Assembly (NCBI GenBank): GCA_029990175.1
Contig: JARKIP010000011.1
Location: forward strand, 23,038,001-23,102,000
DNA from: Petunia secreta
Lineage: Eukaryota > Streptophyta > Magnoliopsida > Solanales > Solanaceae
Length of the DNA stretch: 64,000 nt
Direction of reading: 5' to 3'
In this document: positions 53,882-64,000 of the stretch, piece after piece
Numbering within the stretch: the stretch's first letter is position 1
Layout: each line of letters opens with the position of its first letter
Position numbers and translations under genes: made by a program
The notes under the pieces: model-generated
What the model saw: only the letters and a program-made list of their open reading frames with translations
The model's database searches: none
Told to the model about the DNA's origin: nothing

Positions 53882-56800
53882 TGGATTTTAAGTCTACAAT
53901 TGATTTTAGTCGGGGATCACCCGCAAGAAAGAAGGTATCTGAGGATTTTTATAAACCTAGATGGGAACAATTTAGAAAATGATTTTTTAAGAGTTTTAAT
54001 AAAACTGAACAAAATGATTTTCAAGAAGAATTTTATAAAGATCTTGAGAAAGTTAATAAAATTATATCTTTCATTCCATGGTTTATGGGAAAATATATAG
54101 CAAATAATATCGCTGTTTTGGAAAGACAATTTGAATTATCGAATGGTAAAATCATTGACGCTGTATTACCTCCACAGCAACCTTTCAAAATAAAGAAGGA
54201 GGGAAAAATGATTGATTTTGCAGCTTTTTCTGCAATGTTTGAAGATAATACTCTTCAAATTACTGTTAGACACATTAATATAATGTTGAAACAGCAGAAC
54301 TATACAAATATTTATGTTCATATATTGGGTGAACATATTGCGTCTTTACATGATAAAGTAGATAAATTATTATCGATGAGCAGTAATACTGCCAGTACAT
54401 CAGGAAAAGAAAAATTGGAAGAGCCACCACGGGTAGCCATTCCAACCATTCAACCTCCTCCTGATGTTGAAAATTTTAAAATAAAACCTGATGCATCTAA
54501 TATAGAAAAGTTTTTAAATGAAAAATTTAAAGAGTTATCTCTAAAGCCTCTAATTAATACAGAGGGGAGTGATAATGAATTTTCTGATAATGATTTTCCT
54601 GAATTGAATTTTGATCAAATTAATAAACTAAAGTCTTCTTATAATTCAAAATTTGCTGAAAAGCCAAGGCAAAGAATGTTTTACTACCCGAGGCCTACTC
54701 CTCAGGATGTACTATTCGAAGAACAGGATGATATGTATGCTCCTAATAGCTTCAGTGGTAAGCAAATTTATGAGTGGAACATTGATGGTCATACCAATAG
54801 GCAGATGTATATTGTTATACATAGAATGATGATGTATAGCACTATCTGTAAAACTAATGGTAATAGTGATAAAAATGTTGCCAATATGATTGTTGCAGGT
54901 TTTACTGGTCAATTGAAAGGCTGGTGGGATAATTATCTTACAGCTGACCAGCGAAATAAAATTTTGAATGAAGTAAAAAATGAACCTGGAACATCTACAT
55001 CAGATAATTCCAATGCTGTTTATTCATTGGTTGTTAATATAATTGAACACTTTTCAGGTAGATGGTCTGATAATAGTAAGACTATTCGAACCCTCTTACA
55101 GAATATGAGATGTAAGACTTTAACTTCATTTAGACTCTATAAAGATACATTTCTTTGCAGAGTTATGGAGTTACCAGAGTGTAATAGCACTCATTGGAAA
55201 TCCAAATTTATAGATGGACTTCCTAACCTCTTTGCAGAAAGAGTTAAGAAAGCTCTTAGACAAGGGGGAATTCATATTAATTATGATGAGCATACTTATG
55301 GAAGTTTAGTTGGAATATGTATCCAAGAAGGATTGGCGTTATGTAATGAAATTAAGCTAAATCAGGAGCTCAAACGCCATCGTCTTAATGAAATACAACA
55401 GTTGGGTGAATTTTGTGGACAATTTGGTATGGATGATCCACGAACCAAATCGAAGTCTCATAAGCTTCATAAAAGCAAGACTGGTAAGAAGCATGACTAC
55501 CAGGAAAGGAGACAAAAATATTTAGAAAGACGCACAGAAAAACGTGCTAGAAGGAAAAAGGCTTTTAAAAAGCAAAAGGATATTGCTAGATCCAAGAATT
55601 CACAAAATTGTTATAAGTGTGGAAGATTTGGTCACTATTATAAAGATTGCAAAGTAAAGAAAAAGATCGAGGCTCTTAATATAGATCAAGATCTGAAGGA
55701 TTCTTTATGCAAGATCTTATTAAATTCTGAACCAGAAATATCGGATCCAGGTGAAGAAAATATCCCTACCAAGGAAGAACTAAATAAAGTCTTCCAGGAT
55801 GAAAGTGATATTGTCACTAGTTCTGAGGATGAATGTGATCCTTGCAAGATTGGACAACCTTGTGATAATGAAGAAAATGATGAATTTTATAATTTATTTT
55901 CTCAATTTAATCTTAATACTTTGGATAATGATAATTTAATAGAATTGTTGAAGATGGTGCAGGATTCCGAAGTTAGATCTAAACTTATAGATCAGATCAA
56001 GGGAAATTTCGAACAGAAGGAATCCGAAGGATTGAAAAAGGATTTCTATGCCCCTATGGATAATACTCCATACACCATGAAAGAAGTTAAAAGACTTCTA
56101 GAACAAAGAAAAATGAGTCATAGTAGTTCACCTACTACGTCTCAGGATTTGGAAAAAGAGGTTTATAACCTTAAACAGGAGATTTATAATCTCAAGAAGG
56201 AAAATAGGATATTAGAACAAAGAATTTCCAGAATTGAAGGAAAAGGTAAAGAAAAGGATGAAATCCTTACCCCTTCTAATTTTGAGGATCTTGATGAAAA
56301 TATTATTAACATTTTTAGTGATATGCAGGATGTCGGGAAAAGAGAGTTTCTAACCACTTTAGAAGTTTTTACTTCACAAAAGTTTTTTATAAAAATTACT
56401 CTTCTTATTGATTATAATTTCAAAAAAGAATTTATAGCTCTTGTTGATAGTGGAGCAGATTTAAATTGTGTTCAAGAAGGATTAATTCCTTCACGATATT
56501 TTCATAAGACTACTCATAGTTTAAGGTCTGCTAATGGTGAGAAAATGCAGAGTGAGTACAAATTGCCAAAAGCTTCTATATGCACAAATAAAGTATGTAT
56601 ACCTCAAAGCTTTGTTTTGATAAAAAATATGTCTAACCAAGTTATACTAGGAACACCCTTTTTACAAAAAATATTTCCTATTACTAGAATAGATAAAGAA
56701 GGGATAATAGGAACTTTTCAAGAAAAACCTATTATTTTCCAGTTTATAACTGAACCTATTACTAGAGTTTTAAACCAGTTAAAGGATATGCTAGCTAAGA

Positions 56801-58290
56801 AAAGTCAGCATATCAATTTTCTTAAACAAGAAATTTATACTTTAAATATTGATGAGATTTTAAAAAATCCCAAATTAAGAGAAAAAATTGATTTTATAAT
56901 AAATCAGTTTTCATTACAGATTTGTAGTGAACATCCAAATGCTTTTTGGAATAGGAAAAAACATGTAGTTACACTTCCATATGAGGAAGGATTTTCTGAA
57001 ACTAATAGTATTCCTACTAAGGAAAGACCTTGCCAAATGAATTCAGAATATTTGGAATTATGTAAAAAGGAAATAGATTCTTTATTACATAAAGGTCTTA
57101 TTCGATCTTCAAAATCCCCATGGTCTTGTACAGCTTTTTATGTTAATAAACATGCTGAACAAGAAAGAGGAGTTCCAAGGTTAGTCATAAACTATAAACC
57201 TTTGAATAAAGCTTTGAAATGGATTAGATATCCTATTCCTAATAAAAAGGATTTATTGGATAGGCTTCATAATGCTATTATATTTTCTAAATTTGATTTG
57301 AAATCAGGATACTGGCAGATTCAGATAGCTGAAGTTGGCAGGTATAAAACTGCTTTTAATGTCCCAATAGGACAGTTTGAATGGAATGTTATGCCATTTG
57401 GATTAAAAAATGCTCCTTCTGAATTTCAGAAAATTATGATTGATATATTCATTCCTTATAGCAATTTTATTATCGTTTATATTGACGATATATTAGTATT
57501 TTCAAATACTATTGAAATGTATTTCAAGCATCTTGAATTATTTAAGAAAATAATTATACAAAATGGTTTAGTTATATCTAAACCGAAAATGTTTTTATTT
57601 CAAACAAAGGTAAGATTCCTTGGTCATAATATTGAAAAAGGAAAGATTATACCTATTAAATGAAGTATTGAATTTGCTTCTAAATTTCCTGATATTATAA
57701 TAGATAAAACTCAATTACAGAGATTTCTAGGGAGTTTAAATTATATTGCTCCATTTTATGAGAATCTTGCTAAAGATACAGCTATCTTATATGATAGATT
57801 AAAAAAGATTCCAAAACCTGAGACTGATGTTCATACTATAACAGTCCAGAAGATCAAGGAAAGAGTAAAGAATCTTCCTTGTCTTACGTTGGCTAATCCT
57901 ACTTGGCCAAAGATAATTGAAACTGATGCTTCTGACATTGGTTATGGAGGGATTTTAAAGCAATACTCTCCATAAGATAGAATTGAATATTTAGTTCAAT
58001 TTCATTCTGGTAAATGGAATAATAGCCAGAAAAATTACGCAACAATAGCAAAAGAAATACTTGCTATAGTAAAATGCGTATTAAAATTTCAAGGTGAATT
58101 ATACAACCAGAAATTTATAATAAAGACTGATTGTCAATCAGCTAAATTTATGTTTAATAAAGATTGTAAACATGATGTTTCTAAACAAATGTTTGCAAGA
58201 TTGGCCCCATTTGATTTTGAAATCCAATATAAAAAAGGAGAAGAAAATAGTCTTCCTGATTTTTTAACTAGAGAATATCTGTCTAGTTAA
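53881..58290 (+). pseudogene. Copy B coat protein-protease-RT-RNase H polyprotein, three stops
   Basis: ATG at 53881 overlapping the MP stop; 1469 codons. Order by residue: coat protein with TGQLKGWWD (about 345), basic stretch, CCHC knuckle CYKCGRFGHYYKDC (about 577), acidic and coiled-coil stretch (about 620-800), protease LVDSGADLN (about 855) and VILGTPF (about 925), RT with YIDDILVFS (about 1200), RNase H with ETDASDIGYGG (about 1347). In-frame stops: TGA at 53980 (codon 34), TGA at 57661 between RT and RNase H (shared with copy A) and TAA at 57973 in RNase H (not in copy A). A later ATG at 54085 would open 1192 codons but lacks the first 68 residues. Copy C lacks the codon 34 stop. Confidence 0.9.
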
Positions 58291-58313
58291 AGGTGATTAA
58301 TTACTAACATTTT

Positions 58314-58598
58314 ATGTGCAGACAATCAGATATGTGCAGGCGTAGAAATGTTTATTGTCCTTATTGCCAGCACCAGATTATATCAAGACAAATGAGAATA
58401 TTATATTGGGATTTGCTTAATAAAAAAAAGAAGTTAAAATACTGGGAGAAAGAGTCCATGGATTTATTATCAAAAGCAGATTATACAGATAATATCTCAA
58501 GTATCCTTCAAAGGATTATTGATAGAATTAAGGAGATAGATACGGACATAATGGGAATCCGTAATATTTTAGATAATTATCCTATGTTTCTGGCCTAA
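58314..58598 (+). CDS. Copy B small Cys-rich ORF (94 aa)
   Basis: Identical in protein sequence to 50357-50641. Begins MCRQSDMCRRRNVYCPYC, then a Lys-rich stretch and a helical C-terminus. It lies 23 bases after the polyprotein stop and 7 bases before the late ORF. Not recognised. Preservation in both copies may simply reflect recent duplication. Confidence 0.6.
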   Translation: MCRQSDMCRRRNVYCPYCQHQIISRQMRILYWDLLNKKKKLKYWEKESMDLLSKADYTDNISSILQRIIDRIKEIDTDIMGIRNILDNYPMFLA

Positions 58599-58605
58599 TA
58601 GGTTT

Positions 58606-60081
58606 ATGAATTATCATGTGCAGATTATGCCCCCTGGTCACGGCAACCCAACCTCTAATAGGGGAAGGGGAAACAGAGGAAGAGGCACCGGTAGAGGTGC
58701 TGTATTAGCCCAATTGGGAAAACAAAGGCTTATAGCCGAAGATTTGACAGGATCCTCCTCATCAAATAATAAAAAGGATGATACTATGTCATACCAACAG
58801 TATCAGCAGTTCTTGGAATGGAAAAATTCGCAGGAAAAGCAAAATGAGGGAAAGGCTAATATGCCAGAATCGTACTCTTCTGTTATACTAGAAGATGACA
58901 ATGAAAACATACAGTCATATGTCAAAATAGACTACAAGGAGTTAATATTATTCCTTGAACATCGAGACCTTCAATGGAAGGATGAGCCATGGAAATTAAT
59001 GGCAAAATATCTGAATAATACATCATACCCAAGCTGTACTTATAAGTACAGAGCTCATTTTGAGATGATACTCTCAGGCACAGGATCATGCGAAAAATCG
59101 CATTTTTATCCAGCGAACACAAGAAAAGTTTATAACTTTTCCAAGATTATAATCAAACATATTATATTGCCAGAAGAATGGGGTTTGAGCACCCTGACTG
59201 AAAGAAGTTATATCCATCCTGAAAAGAAAGTTCCAGTGAAATTCAATTACTGGGATTATGTTGAAAGCTTTCATAAAGCTTTATTATACGAAAATGATAA
59301 TAGAAAACATTCTTGGTTTATAAAAATATGTGGAGAAGTTTATAAACAAAGCAATATACCAAACTGGTTTTCTCAATGGTGGATTACTTATGGTCCTACA
59401 GTTAAAATATTACCAGAACCATTGCTCAGTTTATATACTGATTGGTTGGAGGTATCTCCAAAAATTCAAGAATTACAAAGAGGTAATACTCTAATTGAAG
59501 GAAGTTGTTATATGAATTTCTTCATTGAATACTCTATCCCATGGATAATGAAATGGACCGTGGAAGTGGATTATACTCCACAAAATATTCCTGCTTTATA
59601 CAGGAATTTTTATACAAGATTTTGGAAGAAGATGATCCAGAAAACAACTGATGGTCATATGCAGTGTCAGGATACGATTGATAATATAAAACAATCGATT
59701 GAGGAATATAAACAGACTGATTATATGAAACAGCAAAATACTCCAAGTCCCTATCAACACATAATTAATAAAATCCAAATGAAGAAAGGGCTGATGACAA
59801 AAGCGGAAATTTTAGCTTCGTATTTTGAAGAAGTTAAAAAAGATTTAATAAAAAATCTTGAGATCGAAATTCCTTCAGATGCATCTATGGCCTCTGCGAA
59901 TAACACAGAGGATGAAGAAGAACAGTGTTTGACAGGAGAATCTCAGTCAATCACTGACAATGATGTGGATGATTATATCACTAACATCATGACACAGGTA
60001 GCTGGTGAAGAATTGCCGAAAGTAGCTGGGGAAGCATCTTTCTCCAAAAAGCACAACACCAAAGGAAAAGACAATGCATAG
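58606..60081 (+). CDS. Copy B late Trp-rich ORF (491 aa), intact
   Basis: ATG at 58606, 7 bases after the small ORF. The N-terminus is Arg/Gly-rich (GNRGRGTGRG, an RNA-binding-like stretch), then Gln/Ser-rich; the core (residues about 90-400) is Trp/Tyr-rich with KHSWFIKICGEVY and NWFSQWWITYGP. Next a KMIQKTTDGHMQ block, a Lys/Glu helical stretch, and an acidic tail (NNTEDEEEQ) before a short basic end. The W-F-x2-WW-x2-YG block is also in EPRV-1 (10258), so the protein is conserved across both lineages. In caulimovirids the ORF at this place is the translational transactivator/inclusion-body protein; I cannot confirm that from motifs. Confidence 0.75.
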   Translation: MNYHVQIMPPGHGNPTSNRGRGNRGRGTGRGAVLAQLGKQRLIAEDLTGSSSSNNKKDDTMSYQQYQQFLEWKNSQEKQNEGKANMPESYSSVILEDDNENIQSYVKIDYKELILFLEHRDLQWKDEPWKLMAKYLNNTSYPSCTYKYRAHFEMILSGTGSCEKSHFYPANTRKVYNFSKIIIKHIILPEEWGLSTLTERSYIHPEKKVPVKFNYWDYVESFHKALLYENDNRKHSWFIKICGEVYKQSNIPNWFSQWWITYGPTVKILPEPLLSLYTDWLEVSPKIQELQRGNTLIEGSCYMNFFIEYSIPWIMKWTVEVDYTPQNIPALYRNFYTRFWKKMIQKTTDGHMQCQDTIDNIKQSIEEYKQTDYMKQQNTPSPYQHIINKIQMKKGLMTKAEILASYFEEVKKDLIKNLEIEIPSDASMASANNTEDEEEQCLTGESQSITDNDVDDYITNIMTQVAGEELPKVAGEASFSKKHNTKGKDNA

Positions 60082-60238
60082 AGAATTATTAAAGAAATCT
60101 TCAACTTTTATAAAGTAGCTTTAATAAAGTTACAAAATTATTGGCCACTTGTCGGCCATGTTTGCCATACTTTAATTTTTAGCCGGCCATTTGTAAAGGT
60201 TTGGGCCATGCTAGCTTTATTTTTCCCTAGAATTTGTC

Positions 60239-60246
60239 TATATAAG
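60239..60246 (+). promoter_or_regulatory. TATA box at the end of copy B, facing inverted copy C
   Basis: Second copy of TATATAAG, offset 7958 from 52281. Only 16-17 bases later the sequence switches to inverted copy C, so RNA from here would be antisense to the CP-pol frame of C. Confidence 0.65.
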
Positions 60247-60257
60247 AGAGGGCAAGC

Positions 60258-63200
60258 TTAGTATTCTGAATTCATTTGGCAAGGTCTTGCCTTAGTAGGA
60301 ATACTATTAGTTTCAGAAAATTCTTCCTCATATGGAAGTGTAACTACATGTTTTTTCCTATTCCAAAAAGCATTTGGATGTTCACTACAAATCTGTAATG
60401 AAAACTGATTTATTATAAAATCAATTTTTTCTCTTAATTTGGGATTTTTTAAAATCTCATCAATATTTAAAGTATAAATTTCTTGTTTAAGAAAATTGAT
60501 ATGCTGACTTTTCTTAGCTAGCATATCCTTTAACTGGTTTAAAACTCTAGTAATAGGTTCAGTTATAAACTGGAAAATAATAGGTTTTTCTTGAAAAGTT
60601 CCTATTATCCCTTCTTTATCTATTCTAGTAATAGGAAATATTTTTTGTAAAAAGGGTGTTCCTAGTATAACTTGGTTAGACATATTTTTTATCAAAACAA
60701 AGCTTTGAGGTATACATACTTTATTTGTGCATATAGAAGCTTTTGGCAATTTGTACTCAATCTGCATTTTCTCACCATTAGCAGACCTTAAACTATGAGT
60801 AGTCTTATGAAAATATCGTGAAGGAATTAATCCTTCTTGAACACAATTTAAATCTGCTCCACTATCAACAAGAGCTATAAATTCTTTTTTGAAATTATAA
60901 TCAATAAGAAGAGTAATTTTTATAAAAAACTTTTGTGAAGTAAAAACTTCTAAAGTGGTTAGAAACTCTCTTTTCCCGACATCCTGCATATCACTAAAAA
61001 TGTTAATAATATTTTCATCAAGATCCTCAAAATTAGAAGGGGTAAGGATTTCATCCTTTTCTTTACCTTTTCCTTCAATTCTGGAAATTCTTTGTTCTAA
61101 TATCCTATTTTCCTTCTTGAGATTATAAATCTCCTGTTTAAGGTTATAAACCTCTTTTTCCAAATCCTGAGACGTAGTAGGTGAACTACTATGACTCATT
61201 TTTCTTTGTTCTAGAAGTCTTTTAACTTCTTTCATGGTGTATGGAGTATTATCCATAGGGGCATAGAAACCCTTTTTCAATCCTTCGGATTCCTTCTGTT
61301 CGAAATTTCCCTTGATCTGATCTATAAGTTTAGATCTAACTTCGGAATCCTGCACCATCTTCAACAATTCTATTAAATTATCATTATCCAAAGTATTAAG
61401 ATTAAATTGAGAAAATAAATTATAAAATTCATCATTTTCTTCATTATCACAAGGTTGTCCAATCTTGCAAGGATCACATTCATCCTCAGAACTAGTGACA
61501 ATATCACTTTCATCCTGGAAGACTTTATTTAGTTCTTCCTTGGTAGGGATATTTTCTTCACCTGGATCCGATATTTCTGGTTCAGAATTTAATAAGATCT
61601 TGCATAAAGAATCCTTCAGATCTTGATCTATATTAAGAGCCTCGATCTTTTTCTTTACTTTGCAATCTTTATAATAGTGACCAAATCTTCCACACTTATA
61701 ACAATTTTGTGAATTCTTGGATCTAGCAATATCCTTTTGCTTTTTAAAAGCCTTTTTCCTTCTAGCACGTTTTTCTGTGCGTCTTTCTAAATATTTTTGT
61801 CTCCTTTCCTGGTAGTCATGCTTCTTACCAGTCTTGCTTTTATGAAGCTTATGAGACTTCGATTTGGTTCGTGGATCATCCATACCAAATTGTCCACAAA
61901 ATTCACCCAACTGTTGTATTTCATTAAGACGATGGCGTTTGAGCTCCTGATTTAGCTTAATTTCATTACATAACGCCAATCCTTCTTGGATACATATTCC
62001 AACTAAACTTCCATAAGTATGCTCATCATAATTAATATGAATTCCCCCTTGTCTAAGAGCTTTCTTAACTCTTTCTGCAAAGAGGTTAGGAAGTCCATCT
62101 ATAAATTTGGATTTCCAATGAGTGCTATTACACTCTGGTAACTCCATAACTCTGCAAAGAAATGTATCTTTATAGAGTCTAAATGAAGTTAAAGTCTTAC
62201 ATCTCATATTCTGTAAGAGGGTTCGAATAGTCTTACTATTATCAGACCATCTACCTGAAAAGTGTTCAATTATATTAACAACCAATGAATAAACAGCATT
62301 GGAATTATCTGATGTAGATGTTCCAGGTTCATTTTTTACTTCATTCAAAATTTTATTTCGCTGGTCAGCTGTAAGATAATTATCCCACCAGCCTTTCAAT
62401 TGACCAGTAAAACCTGCAACAATCATATTGGCAACAGTTTTATCACTATTACCATTAGTTTTACAGATAGTGCTATACATCATCATTCTATGTATAACAA
62501 TATACATCTGCCTATTGGTATGACCATCAATGTTCCACTCATAAATTTGCTTACCACTGAAGCTATTAGGAGCATACATATCATCCTGTTCTTCGAATAG
62601 TACATCCTGAGGAGTAGGCCTCGGGTAGTAAAACATTCTTTGCCTTGGCTTTTCAGCAAATTTTGAATTATAAGAAGACTTTAGTTTATTAATTTGATCA
62701 AAATTCAATTCAGGAAAATCATTATCAGAAAATTCATTATCACTCCCCTCTGTATTAATTAGAGGCTTTAGAGATAACTCTTTAAATTTTTCATTTAAAA
62801 ACTTTTCTATATTAGATGCATCAGGTTTTATTTTAAAATTTTCAACATCAGGAGGAGGTTGAATGGTTGGAATGGCTACCCGTGGTGGCTCTTCCAATTT
62901 TTCTTTTCCTGATGTACTGGCAGTATTACTGCTCATCGATAATAATTTATCTACTTTATCATGTAAAGACGCAATATGTTCACCCAATATATGAACATAA
63001 ATATTTGTATAGTTCTGCTGTTTCAACATTATATTAATGTGTCTAACAGTAATTTGAAGAGTATTATCTTCAAACATTGCAGAAAAAGCTGCAAAATCAA
63101 TCATTTTTCCCTCCTTCTTTATTTTGAAAGGTTGCTGTGGAGGTAATACAGCGTCAATGATTTTACCATTCGATAATTCAAATTGTCTTTCCAAAACAGC

Positions 63201-63431
63201 GATATTATTTGCTATATATTTTCCCATAAACCATGGAATGAAAGATATAATTTTATTAACTTTCTCAAGATCTTTATAAAATTCTTCTTGAAAATCATTT
63301 TGTTCAGTTTTATTAAAACTCTTAAAAAACCATTTTCTAAATTGTTTCCATCTAGGTTTATAAAAATCCTCAGATACCTTCTTTCTTGCGGGTGATCCCC
63401 GACTAAAATCAATTGTAGACTTAAAATCCAT
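60258..63431 (-). pseudogene. Copy C coat protein-protease with truncated RT
   Basis: Minus strand, ATG at 63431 overlapping the MP stop; 1057 residues open. It contains the coat protein core (TGQLKGWWD), CCHC knuckle, coiled coil, protease (LVDSGADLN) and the first part of the RT region, ending CQMNSEY where the junction creates a stop at 60260-60258. RT catalytic blocks and RNase H are missing. No TGA at codon 34, unlike copy B. Small differences from B: KTVANM for KNVANM, MQIEYK for MQSEYK, ARPCQ for ERPCQ. Confidence 0.9.
60262..60263. other. Junction between copy B and inverted copy C
   Basis: Plus strand leaves the leader at AGCTTAGTA and continues as TTCTGAATTC, reverse complement of RT N-terminal sequence (57030-57050 in copy B). 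The two sides share TA, a microhomology join of the kind made by end-joining repair. Confidence 0.8.
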
Positions 63432-64000
63432 TAAATTTCACCAAAATCCATTTCAGATGCAGTTATGTCTACATCGTTTATTTGTTGTTCCTTTATAGGA
63501 GCAACAGGAGTAAAAATATTATTTTTATCAATTTTCAAAGTATGATATCTAGGCACTTCCTCTCTTAATTGAGAAGTAGAAGCTCTAGAAGGAGTTTGAA
63601 CAATATAATCAATAGGAGAAATATAAGAATGATGTAACGAATTAGATCTAGATAAACCTTGAAAACTAGACCTGTCATCTTCAGGTTCAAACCTGATTCT
63701 TACATTTCCTTCTGGAGTTTGTTCAATTCCAGTTAGATCTATATTTTTAAAGTCCTTTGGAGGAACCACTTCCTCCATGATCCACTCTTTAGGGAAATCT
63801 ATTTCATCCCATTTGATAGGTCTTCTGGTAGTAATTTTAGATTTACCAAAATTAGTTTCCATTAAAATAGTTTCATTTTTAAAATCCATAATTTTGCACA
63901 TAGGATTCAAAGTATATAGTGGCTTAAAATAAATCCTATAACAGATACATATTACTTCTGTATTAGGCATATAATCATAACCATGTAATTTAACATTTAA
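63431..64000 (-). CDS. Copy C movement protein, C-terminal part (runs off window)
   Basis: Open on minus from the window edge (frame LNVKLHGYDYMPNTEV...) to TAA at 63433-63431, 189 codons. Same protein as the C-terminal half of 52829-53881 with few substitutions (WIMEEVV for WVMEEVV, IFTPVAP for IVTPVAP). Its start and the promoter of copy C lie beyond 64000. Intact as far as seen. Confidence 0.85.
   Translation of the reverse strand, partial: LNVKLHGYDYMPNTEVICICYRIYFKPLYTLNPMCKIMDFKNETILMETNFGKSKITTRRPIKWDEIDFPKEWIMEEVVPPKDFKNIDLTGIEQTPEGNVRIRFEPEDDRSSFQGLSRSNSLHHSYISPIDYIVQTPSRASTSQLREEVPRYHTLKIDKNNIFTPVAPIKEQQINDVDITASEMDFGEI

Larger units (their letters stand above)
48317..64000. mobile_element. 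EPRV-2: young endogenous pararetrovirus array (copies A, B and inverted C)
   Basis: Copy A (48317-52300, plus, internally deleted), copy B (about 52312-60262, plus, genome length) and copy C (60264 to beyond 64000, minus). A and B share long stretches with a constant offset of 7957 bases (for example 50357/58314 and 50649/58606), so one genome unit is 7957 bp. Sequences of A, B and C differ at only scattered bases. Gene order: tRNA-Met primer site, movement protein, CP-PR-RT-RH frame, small Cys-rich ORF, Trp-rich ORF, TATA box. There are no LTRs or integrase. This fits Caulimoviridae; the single CP-to-RNase H frame behind a separate MP suggests a Solendovirus-like relative (inference). Confidence 0.9.

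Noticed and set aside
54085..57663. The 1192-codon ORF of copy B taken as a complete gene from its own ATG
   Set aside because: Comparison with copy C shows the true start at 53881; 54085 is only the first ATG after the stop at 53980, and RNase H is cut off by the stop at 57661.

Overview
The window is plant nuclear DNA, most likely from a Solanaceae genome such as Nicotiana. The basis is AT-rich intergenic sequence, GT...AG introns, nested LTR retrotransposons, and two lineages of endogenous pararetrovirus (Caulimoviridae) whose order (movement protein, then one coat protein-protease-reverse transcriptase-RNase H frame, then a Trp-rich late ORF) resembles the Solendovirus-type elements described in that family. 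The genus is inference; no search was run. I see no ordinary complete host gene, no tRNA, rRNA or CRISPR, and nothing bacterial.

Layout. 1-209: first coding exon, minus strand, of an unrecognised host gene. 2645-11985: old, heavily mutated pararetrovirus (EPRV-1), about one genome unit plus terminal redundancy, with two internally inverted fragments. 12226-26147: Ty3/gypsy element of the Tat type (element 1), pol on minus, gag missing, with a spliced gene on the opposite strand. Its integrase tail is split by a 5.2 kb solo LTR (16376-21607), itself hit by a small TIR-type element. 27534-31300: AT-rich DNA with two more copies of that TIR-type element, a Helitron-like hairpin and a MITE. 31370-39915: a sister Tat element (element 2), pol on plus, antisense spliced gene on minus. 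39991-48152: a decayed chromovirus-like element (element 3) with 2.5 kb LTRs carrying a 54-bp minisatellite. 48317-64000: a young pararetrovirus array (EPRV-2): partial copy A (+), genome-length copy B (+), and inverted copy C (-) running off the window.

How the parts relate. A and B are in tandem with a period of 7957 bp, and A, B and C look almost identical by eye, so this array is the youngest material here. Each copy carries at least one break: early and late stop codons in B, a stop in the late ORF and a missing MP-CP half in A, and a truncated RT in C. B followed by inverted C makes an inverted repeat of over 3 kb separated by about 3.2 kb, so read-through RNA could fold into long double-stranded RNA. 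EPRV-1 shows the same tendency at greater age: a piece of its late ORF plus promoter lies inverted at its left edge and faces the host exon.

The best candidates for something not routinely annotated are: the antisense, intron-containing gene with its own TATA box in both Tat elements; the small Cys-rich ORF between RNase H and the late ORF of EPRV-2; the scrambled junctions of the viral array; and the 18-codon minisatellite in element 3.
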